A DNA stretch of 64,000 bases, taken from assembly GCA_963782465.1 (NCBI GenBank), contig CAWAJR010000003.1, positions 434,001 to 498,000 on the forward strand. The letters run 5' to 3'. Position 1 is the first letter of the stretch. Each line of letters begins with the position of its first letter. The DNA is from JAODBJ01 sp963782465 (GTDB taxonomy: Bacteria; Actinomycetota; Acidimicrobiia; IMCC26256; PALSA-610). The position numbers and the translations under genes are program-made. Positions 26,167-34,292 of this stretch are shown here, piece after piece. The notes below the pieces were generated by a model. The model was not told the origin of the DNA, ran no database searches, and saw only the letters and a program-made list of their open reading frames with translations.

Positions 26167-26663
26167 GCCCGAACCGAGCCCGCGGCCGGCGCAAGCCGGT
26201 ACCGCACACCCATTCGCGCCGCGAGATCGCGACAGCCGTCGCCGGGTCGGCCGCGGTCGTGCTGGTAACCGCGCTGCTGATCTGGCTGTTGCGGCCGGGT
26301 TCGGCCCTCACGCCCGGCAGCGGCGGGCTCGCGCACCGCCAGCCCCGGATGAGCTGGCTCGTCGTCCTCACGATCATCGCGATCATCGTTCTGGTCGCCT
26401 ACGTCCGCAACGCGCGACGCTGGCGGGAGCGCCTCGTGGTCGTGACGGCAGGGGGGTTGTTCGTGATCCTCGTCGCCGACGTGGCGGCCACCGCGCTGTG
26501 GCCCGGCGGGCTGCTCCGCCACTACACCTCGACGGTGCCGCCGACCAACATCACGATCCCGACCACGACCACCACCAAGGCGAACACGACCACCACCAAA
26601 CCGGGTACGACCGCCCCGAGCACCGCAACCACCACGATCCCCACGACGACCAGCACCGGATAG
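26163..26663 (+). CDS. Membrane protein with Thr-rich tail
   Basis: 166 residues from GTG 26163, which overlaps the tatC stop. Basic N-terminus, three membrane segments (about residues 22-40, 62-80 and 92-112), then a low-complexity tail of Thr, Pro and Ser (TIPTTTTTKANTTTTK) that would lie outside the membrane. The coupling to tatC suggests joint expression, but I know of no Tat component of this type; unrecognised family. Confidence 0.6.
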   Translation: MSPNRARGRRKPVPHTHSRREIATAVAGSAAVVLVTALLIWLLRPGSALTPGSGGLAHRQPRMSWLVVLTIIAIIVLVAYVRNARRWRERLVVVTAGGLFVILVADVAATALWPGGLLRHYTSTVPPTNITIPTTTTTKANTTTTKPGTTAPSTATTTIPTTTSTG

Positions 26664-26667
26664 CCCT

Positions 26668-29289
26668 TTGGTACCTGCCGATCGGGCCGCGTTCGAAGCG
26701 CAACGCCCGTTCCCGCTCGACCCGTTCCAGGTCGGCGCGCTCGACGCGCTCGACGCCGGCCGGTCGGTGCTCGTCGCCGCGCCGACCGGGTCGGGCAAGA
26801 CCCTCGTCGCGGAGTACGCGATCGCCAAGGCGCTCGCCGAAGGCGGCAAGTCGTTCTACACGACGCCGCTGAAAGCGCTGTCGAACCAGAAGTTCGGCGA
26901 CCTCGTACGGGCCTACGGCCCGGAACGGGTCGGCCTGCTCACCGGCGACAATTCGATCAACGGCGAAGCGCCGATCGTCGTGATGACCACCGAAGTGCTG
27001 CGCAACATGATCTACGCCGCGTCGCCGACACTCGACGGGTTGCGTTACGTCGTCCTCGACGAGGTGCACTACCTCCAGAACCGTTACCGCGGCGCGGTGT
27101 GGGAAGAGGTCATCATCCACCTCCCGGCCACCGTCGACCTCGTATGCCTGTCGGCGACGGTTTCGAACGCCGAGGAAGTGGCGGCGTGGATCCAGACGGT
27201 GCGCGGCACGACCGAAGCGGTCATCGAGGAGCGGCGCCCGGTCGAACTACGGCACCTCTACATGGCCGGCGAACGATCGAACGAGCGGTTGCACCTGCTG
27301 CCGACGTTCGTCGACCACGACGGCGAGACCACACCGAACCCGGTCGCGGCCCGCCTCGACCAGCGGTTGCCCGGCCGTCGCGGCCGGCGGCCGCGCCTGT
27401 ACCACCCGTGGCGATCGGAGGTGGCCGAGCGCCTCTGGGACGAGCACATGCTGCCCGCGATCGATTTCGTCTTCAGCCGGGCCGGGTGCGACGCGGCCGT
27501 CGACCAATGTGTTGCGGCCGGGCTGCGCCTCACCGACGGCGCCGAGCGGGCACAGCTCCGCCAGATCGCCGAAGCGCACACCGAGGCGCTCTCCGACGAC
27601 GAACTCGACGTCCTCGGCTACGACCCGTGGCTCACGGGGCTCGAAGCCGGTTTCGGTGCTCATCACGCCGGGCTCGTCCCGCCGATGAAGGAGGCGGTCG
27701 AAGAAGCGTTCGCGGCCGGGCTGCTGAAAGTCGTGTTCGCGACCGAGACACTGTCGCTCGGGATCAACATGCCGGCCCGCACGGTGGTCATCGAGAAGCT
27801 GTCGAAGTTCACCGGTGAGCACCACGAACTGCTCACCGCGGGGGAGTACACGCAGCTGGCGGGCCGGGCCGGGCGTCGCGGCATCGACGACGTCGGGTAC
27901 GTCGTGGTGTTGTGGGACCCCTTCGTGCCGTTCGACACCGTCGCCGCGCTCGCGTCGCGACGCTCGTACGCGCTGACCTCGGTGTTCCGGCCGACGTACA
28001 ACATGGCCGCGAACCTGGTCTCGCGCTACCCGCCGGAACAGGCGCGCCACCTCCTCAACCTGTCGTTCGCGCAGTACCGCGCCGACCGCGACGTCGTGTC
28101 GCTCGAACGCCAGCTGGAACGCGCCCGGGAACAACTCGCCCGAGCCCGCGCCTCCGCCGAAAGCCCGTACGGCGACATCGCCGAGTTCCGGCGCCTGCGA
28201 GCGGAACTCGACGCCGCCCGCAAGCAGGCGAACACGGAACGCTCGACGCGGTTCGCCTCGCTGCACCCCGGCGACGTCGTCGACTCGACGCGGCGCGGCG
28301 GCCGAGCGGTGGTGCTGAAAACCGAGCGTGCCCGGGGCGGCGGCGAACGCCTGCTGGTGCTCACCGCGTCGCGCGACGTCTTGCGGCTCTCGCCGAGCGA
28401 TTTCCGCGGCCCGGTCCGGCGGGTCGGCCACATCGAACTGCCCCGCCCGTACGCGCCGCGGAGCGCCGCGTTCCTGCGGCAGACCGCCGACGCGCTCCGG
28501 CGGGTCGAGCCGGCCGAGCTCGAGGAACCCGGGGCGCCCGACACCGTCGCCGCCCTCGAAGCCGCGCTGCGCGACCATCCACTCACCGGTTCGCCGGGGC
28601 TCGAAACGCACCTGCGCGCCGCGTACCAGGTCGACCGCATCGAACGCGACATCGCCCGTCACGAGCGACGCATCGCGGGCCGGGGCGACAGCCTGGGCCG
28701 CCAGTTCGACCGGGTGCTCGGTGTGCTCGAAGCGTGGGGCTACCTGGAGGGTTGGGGGCTCTCCGCGCCCGGCCGGCTCCTCGCCCGGCTGAACACCGAA
28801 GGCGACCTGGTGCTGGCCGAGGCATTGCGCGAGGGCCTGCTCGACGAGACCGACGTCCCGAGCCTGGCGGCGCTCGCGTCGTGCTTCACGTTCGAACGCC
28901 GAGGCGCCGAAGGCAACACGCCGCTGCCGCCCCGGCATTGGCCCGGCCAGGTCGTCGCCCGCCGCGCCCGCGCCATCGACCGGATCTGGCGCGACCTGAA
29001 CGCGACCGAACGCGACGAACGGCTCCCCGAGACCAAGCAGCCCGACCCCGGGTTCACCGGCGCGATCGCCGACTGGGCGGCGGGCGTCGACCTCTCGGAG
29101 ATCATCGAAGACGAAGAGATGACCGGCGGCGACTTCGTTCGCAACGTGAAGCAGGTCATCGACCTCCTGCGCCAGATCGCCGACGTCGCGCCCGATCCGG
29201 CGACGGGCGCAACCGCGCGGGCCGCGGCCGCCGCGTGCCTGCACGGCGTCGTCGCCGCGTCGAGCTTCGTCACCGTCCCGGTGCCGTGA
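26668..29289 (+). CDS. helY: Ski2/Mtr4-like DEAD/DEAH-box RNA helicase
   Basis: 873 residues, same family and place (after tatC) as mycobacterial HelY. Walker A PTGSGKT at 39-45, DEVH at 131-134, motif III LSATVSNAEE, and motif VI AGRAGRRGID. The C-terminal part has helical and beta regions like the DSHCT domain of RNA exosome helicases, with GDVVDSTRRGGRAVVLKT as a KOW-like insert. Starts at TTG 26668. It probably unwinds structured RNA for turnover; its bacterial substrate is not known. Confidence 0.9.
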   Translation: MVPADRAAFEAQRPFPLDPFQVGALDALDAGRSVLVAAPTGSGKTLVAEYAIAKALAEGGKSFYTTPLKALSNQKFGDLVRAYGPERVGLLTGDNSINGEAPIVVMTTEVLRNMIYAASPTLDGLRYVVLDEVHYLQNRYRGAVWEEVIIHLPATVDLVCLSATVSNAEEVAAWIQTVRGTTEAVIEERRPVELRHLYMAGERSNERLHLLPTFVDHDGETTPNPVAARLDQRLPGRRGRRPRLYHPWRSEVAERLWDEHMLPAIDFVFSRAGCDAAVDQCVAAGLRLTDGAERAQLRQIAEAHTEALSDDELDVLGYDPWLTGLEAGFGAHHAGLVPPMKEAVEEAFAAGLLKVVFATETLSLGINMPARTVVIEKLSKFTGEHHELLTAGEYTQLAGRAGRRGIDDVGYVVVLWDPFVPFDTVAALASRRSYALTSVFRPTYNMAANLVSRYPPEQARHLLNLSFAQYRADRDVVSLERQLERAREQLARARASAESPYGDIAEFRRLRAELDAARKQANTERSTRFASLHPGDVVDSTRRGGRAVVLKTERARGGGERLLVLTASRDVLRLSPSDFRGPVRRVGHIELPRPYAPRSAAFLRQTADALRRVEPAELEEPGAPDTVAALEAALRDHPLTGSPGLETHLRAAYQVDRIERDIARHERRIAGRGDSLGRQFDRVLGVLEAWGYLEGWGLSAPGRLLARLNTEGDLVLAEALREGLLDETDVPSLAALASCFTFERRGAEGNTPLPPRHWPGQVVARRARAIDRIWRDLNATERDERLPETKQPDPGFTGAIADWAAGVDLSEIIEDEEMTGGDFVRNVKQVIDLLRQIADVAPDPATGATARAAAAACLHGVVAASSFVTVPVP

Positions 29290-29927
29290 ACGCCCCCGGG
29301 ATGCGGCCCGACTTCGTAGTCGCCGGCGACGACGCGGTGCTCGCGGAATGGGTCGCCGACCATCCCGGCGCCCTGCTCGCGTACCACCCGGAGGCCGGCT
29401 CCGACATCGCTCGTGCCGTCGGGCTGGTCGAGCCGGCCACCGTGACGACGGGCGGCGATGCGCGCACGGAGGTCACGCTCGACGCGCTCCGGCTCGCCGA
29501 CGGTGACGTCGCCGTCAACATGATCGTCGTGGGCACCCCGCCCGATCAGCTGCACCGTTTCAGCCGGCCGATCGCCGCGACGCTCAGCGTCGACGGTGCC
29601 GCTATCGCCACCCAGCGGACGACGACCATCGTGATCGCGACCGGGCAGTACCTGCGTGGCCTCGACGTCGTGCCGCGCGGCCATCCGGGCGACGGGCGTC
29701 TCGAAGTGCAGGTGTACCGGCTGCGCGCCCCCGAACGCCGGGCGATGCGCGCCCGCCTCCCGCAGGGCACGCACATCCCGCATCCCCGGATCGCGCAGCG
29801 GCCCGGGCACCATGTCGAGATCGTGGCGGCGCAACCACTCGCCGTCGAGGTCGACGGCCGGCCGCGGCCCGCGGTGCGCGCGCTGGCCGTCGATATCGTC
29901 CCCGCGGCGTACCGCCTGCTGGTCTGA
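29286..29927 (+). CDS. Diacylglycerol kinase C-terminal-like protein
   Basis: 213 residues from GTG 29286, overlapping the helY stop. The second half matches the C-terminal lobe of the DAGK/YegS lipid kinase family (ATGQYLRGLDVVPRGHPGDG, then the closing AVEVDGRP). The first half does not show the nucleotide-binding GGDGT motif of the N-terminal lobe, so this is probably not an active kinase by itself. It could be a lipid-binding protein or a truncated family member; coupled translation suggests that it is expressed. Confidence 0.6.
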   Translation: MNAPGMRPDFVVAGDDAVLAEWVADHPGALLAYHPEAGSDIARAVGLVEPATVTTGGDARTEVTLDALRLADGDVAVNMIVVGTPPDQLHRFSRPIAATLSVDGAAIATQRTTTIVIATGQYLRGLDVVPRGHPGDGRLEVQVYRLRAPERRAMRARLPQGTHIPHPRIAQRPGHHVEIVAAQPLAVEVDGRPRPAVRALAVDIVPAAYRLLV

Positions 29928-29967
29928 TCACCGGGCCGAGATCCGCCAGCGCGGTTCGACGCGCCAT

Positions 29968-29973
29968 TAGCAT
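29968..29973 (+). promoter_or_regulatory. -10-like hexamer before the double thyX gene
   Basis: TAGCAT, 9 bases before ATG 29983. Confidence 0.4.
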
Positions 29974-29982
29974 CCGATCCCC

Positions 29983-31584
29983 ATGTTGTACGCGGTCGAG
30001 GAGTTCAGCGACAAGGAAGCAGCGCTGCTGCGCCCGTACTTCACGAACCTCGACCGGCCGGTGTTCGCGCTCACGAACCTGCCCGAAGTCGTGAAAGGCG
30101 CGCTGTTCGCGCGCTATTCGCGGTCCGACAAGAGCCTCCGCCGGTTGTTCCTCGACGAATTCGTCGGCGATCTCGACCTCACCGGAGATCTGACCGTCGA
30201 TGCGACCGTCGGCTTGCGCCGGGCCGAACAGCTCTACGAACGCGTCTTCCTCGAGTACGGCGACGACTCCGTCGCCCAACTCGGCGGGGTGCACCTGGCG
30301 TGCGAGCAGGCGTCGAACCTGCTCACGAAAGTGCTCGAGTGGGGACGCCTGATGTCGTACCTCGAGCAATCGACGCGCTACATCCCGTACGACTCACGGC
30401 TTTCGGGGCGCTACCGGTACTGGCGCGACCCGCAGATCTGCGATTCGCGTCTGGGCGCGCGCTACGTCGCCGACATGGACGCCTTGTTCGACACGTACCG
30501 CGCGCTGCTGCCCACCGTCTCGGAGTGGGCCCGCGACCAGTACCCGAAGGAACCCGGCGATTCCGACTTCGTCTACAAGCAGACGATCCGGGCGAAGGCC
30601 TGCGACGCGGTCCGCGGTGTCCTCCCGGCCGCGACCCTCTCCAATGTCGGCATCTACGGCACCGGGCAGGCGTACGAAGCGTTGCTGCTCCGGATGCGGG
30701 CGCACCCGCTACCCGAGGCGCGCAGCTACGCCGACCTGATGCTCGAAGAGTTGCGCAAGGTGATCCCTTCGTTCCTCGTCCGCGTCGATCGTCCCGACCG
30801 GGGCGGCGCGTGGGTCGAGTACCTGCAGCGCACCCGCGACGACACCGCGGCGGCGGTCGCGCGCATCTTCGGGAACGAAACCAATGCGCCGGCGGGTGAA
30901 GTCACCCTCACGGACTTCGACCCGGACGGCGAGAACAAGGTGCTTGCCGCGATCTGCTACCCGCACACCAACCTGCCCGAGCACCAGGTGATCGCGCGCG
31001 TCGAGCGGATGCCGGCCGCGGAACGTGTCGCGCTCATGCGCGCGTACGTCGGCGACCGCCAGAACCGCCGGCACAAGCCGGGCCGCGCGTTCGAACGCAC
31101 CGCGTACCGCTTCGACGTGCTCGGCGACTACGGCGCGTTCCGCGACTTGCAGCGGCACCGCATGTTGACGATCGAATGGCAACCGCTCACCCCGCGCCAC
31201 GGCTACGAGATCCCGGAGCCCATCGCGGCGGCCGGTCTCGTCGACGAGTGGGACGGCGCGATGCACCGGTCGGCGTCCCTGTTCGACGCGCTGGCTCCGG
31301 CGTTCCCGACGTCGGCGTCGTACGCGGTATCGCTCGCGTTTCGGATCCGTTACACGATGCAGATGAGCGCCCGTGAAGCGATGCACCTCTGCGAGTTGCG
31401 GAGCTCGCCGGCGGGCCACGCGACGTATCGGCGGGTCGCGCAGGAGATGCACCGTTTGATCGCAGCGCGCGCGGGCCACCACGCGATCGCCGACGCGATG
31501 TCGTTCGTCGACCACGACACGTACGAACTCGAACGGTTGGCGGCCGAACGCGCGGCGGAAGTGCGACGCGCGGTGCGCGGCTGA
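29983..31584 (+). CDS. thyX: FAD-dependent thymidylate synthase, two ThyX domains in tandem
   Basis: 533 residues, about twice the length of ordinary ThyX (around 220-250). Each half has ThyX-like signatures: first half EWGRLMSYLEQSTRYIPY, second half QRHRMLTIEWQPLTPRHGY followed by the C-terminal LRSSPAGHATYRRVAQEMH. The canonical RHRxxSxNExSxR motif is recognisable but altered in both halves, so activity is not assured. ThyX makes dTMP with FAD and folate. Double-domain forms exist in several actinobacterial and related genomes as I remember, and their function is not settled. Confidence 0.75.
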   Translation: MLYAVEEFSDKEAALLRPYFTNLDRPVFALTNLPEVVKGALFARYSRSDKSLRRLFLDEFVGDLDLTGDLTVDATVGLRRAEQLYERVFLEYGDDSVAQLGGVHLACEQASNLLTKVLEWGRLMSYLEQSTRYIPYDSRLSGRYRYWRDPQICDSRLGARYVADMDALFDTYRALLPTVSEWARDQYPKEPGDSDFVYKQTIRAKACDAVRGVLPAATLSNVGIYGTGQAYEALLLRMRAHPLPEARSYADLMLEELRKVIPSFLVRVDRPDRGGAWVEYLQRTRDDTAAAVARIFGNETNAPAGEVTLTDFDPDGENKVLAAICYPHTNLPEHQVIARVERMPAAERVALMRAYVGDRQNRRHKPGRAFERTAYRFDVLGDYGAFRDLQRHRMLTIEWQPLTPRHGYEIPEPIAAAGLVDEWDGAMHRSASLFDALAPAFPTSASYAVSLAFRIRYTMQMSAREAMHLCELRSSPAGHATYRRVAQEMHRLIAARAGHHAIADAMSFVDHDTYELERLAAERAAEVRRAVRG

Positions 31585-31769
31585 GTCGCGCGGCGCGCCG
31601 TCCCAAAAAAATTCCCGGGAACGTGACCAGGATGGACGCGCGTCGTCGCTGGTCACACGCGCGGGGTGCCCGGGGCTCCCGCTTGACTCGACACCCCGCG
31701 GTGAGGCCTACTACTCGACGCCCCGCGGATGACGGCGCCAGCGAGTCGCCCAGCCACCGTCGTAAGAGG

Positions 31770-31914
31770 GCGGTCCGAGGGGGGTACGGGCGGCGGTCCA
31801 GGAGACCAAGTAGAGAACGTTGCGATAACCCGCCTGCTGCGTGCAGGCCGGGCCACCCAGCGGCCCCAACGGTCTCCTGGACCCCTCCACCGGAGCGGTC
31901 CGGGCCTCTTTTTT
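31770..31914 (+). ncRNA. Candidate structured RNA with terminator
   Basis: GGTCCAGGAGACC at 31795-31807 pairs perfectly with GGTCTCCTGGACC at 31871-31883, closing a 13-bp stem. Inside are CCTGC-TGCGT-GCAGG and GGGCC-ACCCAGC-GGCCC hairpins. A Rho-independent terminator follows. It does not match 4.5S, tmRNA, RNase P or riboswitch consensus sequences that I remember. The ends are approximate. Confidence 0.45.
31890..31914 (+). terminator. Rho-independent terminator
   Basis: CCGGA-GCGG-TCCGG hairpin followed by GCCTC and six T bases (31909-31914). It is the only T-run terminator I noticed in the window. It ends the candidate structured RNA or an mRNA reading rightwards from thyX. Confidence 0.7.
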
Positions 31915-32010
31915 CCGTGCACCAGGAACCTGCGGGCGCGGCGTTATACTCCCGCGCCCCAGCCGGGAAGAAACACCGACTCGTACCTGTTGGTGGTCGT
32001 TCCTGACCGC

Positions 32011-32094
32011 ATGAGTAGCCGGGCGCAAACCGGAGGCAGGGCGAACGCGGATGCTTCGGTCTTTCCAGCGCCAGAGGATGTGCAAGCCGAATGA
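32011..32094 (+). repeat. uORF-forming repeat, first tandem copy
   Basis: 27-codon frame (MSSRAQTGGR ... EDVQAE) whose TGA overlaps the next ATG. It diverges from copies 2 and 3 in the middle but keeps both ends and the 80-base period. Confidence 0.65.
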
Positions 32095-32174
32095 GTAGCC
32101 AGGCGCAAACCGGAGGCGCGGAACACAGAGCGCGCTTCGGTCGTGACCGAGCGCCGGAGGTTGAAGCCGAATGA
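32091..32174 (+). repeat. uORF-forming repeat, second tandem copy
   Basis: 27-codon frame (MSSQAQTGGA ... PEVEAE) with ATGA overlaps on both sides. TCGGTC-GT-GACCGA forms a hairpin just before GGAGG. Identical over 80 bases to the third copy. Confidence 0.7.
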
Positions 32175-32254
32175 GTAGCCAGGCGCAAACCGGAGGCGCG
32201 GAACACAGAGCGCGCTTCGGTCGTGACCGAGCGCCGGAGGTTGAAGCCGAATGA
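32171..32254 (+). repeat. uORF-forming repeat, third tandem copy
   Basis: Same 80 bases as the second copy. Its TGA overlaps the ATG of the DUF4193 gene, and its GGAGG (10 bases before that ATG) is the only ribosome site available to the gene. Confidence 0.7.
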
Positions 32255-32718
32255 GTGACGACGAGTTCGAAGAAGAACCCGAGCTCGACGATGACGACAT
32301 CGACGAAGAGACGCTGGTCGTCGACGACGAGTTCGACGACGAGCTGATCGACGACGACGCCGACGAGATCGACGACGAGGACGACGACGTCGACGACGCG
32401 GCGGCCCCGGCCGCGACGGTCGTCGAGACCACCGAGGAAGAAACCACCGAGGACGACGACGACGTCGTCGACCTCGACGAGGAGTTGCACCCCGACGACG
32501 TCGAGGAGGCACTCGACGTCGTGCTCCGCGAGCGCACGGCCAAGGTCGGGCTCGAGGACGAGGAAGAAGACGAAGAGGAACCCGACGAGCGGGGCGAGGC
32601 CGGGACGCGCATCGTGCCGAGGCGCGAGAACGAGTTCCTGTGCAAGAGCTGTTTCCTGGTGCTGCCGCGTCACCAGTTGGCCGACGAGGAGCGGATGCTC
32701 TGCCGCGACTGCGCCTGA
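32251..32718 (+). CDS. DUF4193-like acidic zinc-finger protein
   Basis: 155 residues; the first 120 are almost entirely Asp and Glu with some Val, Leu and Thr. The C-terminal module, NEFLCKSCFLVLPRHQLA ... LCRDCA, has two CxxC pairs and matches the conserved end of the actinobacterial DUF4193 family. Function unknown; the negative charge could mimic nucleic acid or serve protein interaction. Its translation appears to depend on the three coupled upstream frames. Confidence 0.8.
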   Translation: MSDDEFEEEPELDDDDIDEETLVVDDEFDDELIDDDADEIDDEDDDVDDAAAPAATVVETTEEETTEDDDDVVDLDEELHPDDVEEALDVVLRERTAKVGLEDEEEDEEEPDERGEAGTRIVPRRENEFLCKSCFLVLPRHQLADEERMLCRDCA

Positions 32719-34292
32719 CCCGCGCGGCTGCGACCCGTTACGGCGCGGCCTTGGCGAGCGGTGCGCTGCTCGCCTTGGCCCGTCCGCCGTTCGACGTCGG
32801 GCCGCTTGCGCTCGTCGCGCTCGTGCCGTTGCTGTTCACGTGGCGCAACGCGACGGTCCGGCAGGCCGCCGCGACCGGGTTCGTCGCCGGCGTCGCCTAC
32901 TACGGGATCTTGCTCTCGTGGGTCTGGTATTTCGGTGCGGTCGCGATCGTGCCGTTCGTGTCGATCCTGGCGAGCTACTGGGCGGCGGTCGGGGCAGTCG
33001 TTGCGTTCCTCGCCCGCCGGCGGGTACGCGGACCGTTGGTGACGGCGGCAGTGTGGGTGCTCGGAGAAGCAGTGGTGACGCGGTTCCCGCTCGGCGGGTT
33101 CTCGTGGGGTGAGGTCGGTTACGCGTTCCACGCCCTCTCGCCCGCCCGCGCGCTCGCCAGCGACGGGGGAGTGCCGCTGCTGTCGTTCCTGGCGGTCGCG
33201 GTCAATGCCTTCCTGCTCGACGTCTTCTTCGCGTCGCGCGATGCGACCCGCCGCGGGGCGCTGCGGCCGTTGGCGCTCGCGTCGTGCGGGGTGGTCCTGG
33301 CCGGGTTGGTCGCACCGACGGTGGCGACGATCACGTGGATGCACCCGGCGGCGGCCGGGCAGTTCCACGTCGCGCTCGTGCAGGGTAACAACCTCGACCG
33401 TGATCTCACCGACGCCGAGGTCGCGGCGCGATACCTGCCCCGCAGCCATTTCGCCCTCGCGGCGAAGTTGTCGGGTCGTTACGACCTCGTCGTGTTCCCG
33501 GAGTCGAGCATGGACGCGGACCCCCGCACCGACGCGTACCTTGCGGGGCACCTGAAGGCCGTCGCGGCCCGGTTGCACAGCGCAGTGCTCGCCAACGCGG
33601 TTGCCAACGCGCCCGACGGTCGAGCGCTCAACCTCGACGTGCTGTACGACGCAGCCGGCCACCTCGACGGCACGTACGCGAAGCGGCATCTCGTGCCGTA
33701 CGGCGAGTACGTCCCGTTCCGCCACGAGTTGCAGGGGTTGATCCCGGCGTTGAACCAGATCCCGCGCGACTTCGCGCCGGGGAAGCGGCGCGGCCTCTTC
33801 GAGGTCGACGGCCATCGCATCGGGACGGTCATCTGTTTCGAGTCGGCGTTCGCGCGCAGTGTGCGGCCGCTGGTGCGCTCGGGGGCCCAGCTGGTCGTCG
33901 TCTCGACCAACAACCGTTCGTACCGGCGTTCGGCGAACTCGGTCCAGCATGTCGCGTTGAGCCAGATGCGGGCCGCCGAGACCGGCCGGCCCGTGCTGCA
34001 AGCGGCGATTTCCGGTGAGAGCGCGGTGATCGACGCGCACGGGAACGTGTCGCACCGGACCCATCTGTTCCAGCGCACCGTGGTCGACGCGACCGTCACC
34101 CTCACCACGGGCGAGACGCCGTACGTGCGCTTCGGCGACTGGGCGACGCTCGCGTGCCTCGCCGGCGTCGCGGCCGCGACCGTGATCGCCTTCGGCCGGC
34201 GCCGTGACCGAAACCTAAACTCGTCTGACGTGATCCCCGTACCCGACGCAACGGCCGGCGCCGCCCGTGAGCTCACCGGAGATCGAGCGTGA
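32640..34292 (+). CDS. lnt: Apolipoprotein N-acyltransferase (start uncertain)
   Basis: Several membrane segments, then a carbon-nitrogen hydrolase (nitrilase) domain with the Glu-Lys-Cys triad in VVFPESSMD, KRHLVPYGEYVP and TVICFESAF. It transfers an acyl chain to the N-terminal Cys of lipoproteins. The only start codon upstream of the first hydrophobic segment in this frame is GTG 32640, inside the DUF4193 gene; TTG 32751 would cut the first segment. The true start may be hidden by an indel or be non-standard. The following gene starts in its stop codon. Confidence 0.85.
   Translation: MQELFPGAAASPVGRRGADALPRLRLTRAAATRYGAALASGALLALARPPFDVGPLALVALVPLLFTWRNATVRQAAATGFVAGVAYYGILLSWVWYFGAVAIVPFVSILASYWAAVGAVVAFLARRRVRGPLVTAAVWVLGEAVVTRFPLGGFSWGEVGYAFHALSPARALASDGGVPLLSFLAVAVNAFLLDVFFASRDATRRGALRPLALASCGVVLAGLVAPTVATITWMHPAAAGQFHVALVQGNNLDRDLTDAEVAARYLPRSHFALAAKLSGRYDLVVFPESSMDADPRTDAYLAGHLKAVAARLHSAVLANAVANAPDGRALNLDVLYDAAGHLDGTYAKRHLVPYGEYVPFRHELQGLIPALNQIPRDFAPGKRRGLFEVDGHRIGTVICFESAFARSVRPLVRSGAQLVVVSTNNRSYRRSANSVQHVALSQMRAAETGRPVLQAAISGESAVIDAHGNVSHRTHLFQRTVVDATVTLTTGETPYVRFGDWATLACLAGVAAATVIAFGRRRDRNLNSSDVIPVPDATAGAARELTGDRA

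Larger units (their letters stand above)
31585..32010. other. Gene-free region with inverted repeats, candidate RNA and promoter
   Basis: No protein gene. It holds an inverted repeat (GTGACCAG ... CTGGTCAC around 31624-31657), two close copies of CTCGACNCCCCGCGG in 31688-31730, the candidate structured RNA at 31770-31914 and, further right, TATACT at about 31945-31950 as a possible -10 element for the repeat/DUF4193 transcript. TTGACT near 31684 is a possible -35 element for the RNA, but a matching -10 box is not clear. Confidence 0.4.

Noticed and set aside
26550..26662. ACC/ACG tandem repeat as a non-coding microsatellite
   Set aside because: It is the Thr-rich tail of the membrane protein after TatC; codons vary while Thr is kept, so selection is on protein.
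27247..29244. Long minus-strand ORF (about 660 codons) opposite helY
   Set aside because: It is a shadow of a G+C-rich coding region: low-complexity Arg/Gly/Val-rich translation and no recognisable motif, while the plus strand encodes a complete helicase.
31684..31914. 4.5S RNA, 6S RNA, RNase P RNA or a known riboswitch
   Set aside because: The GGAAG/AGCA apical core of SRP RNA, the RNase P GAGGAAAGTCC block and the riboswitch cores I know are absent. Kept only as an unidentified structured RNA.
31944..32645. Serine-rich minus-strand ORF over the repeats and the acidic gene
   Set aside because: Poly-Ser comes from reading GAC/GAG-rich codons on the opposite strand; the plus strand has a family match (DUF4193).
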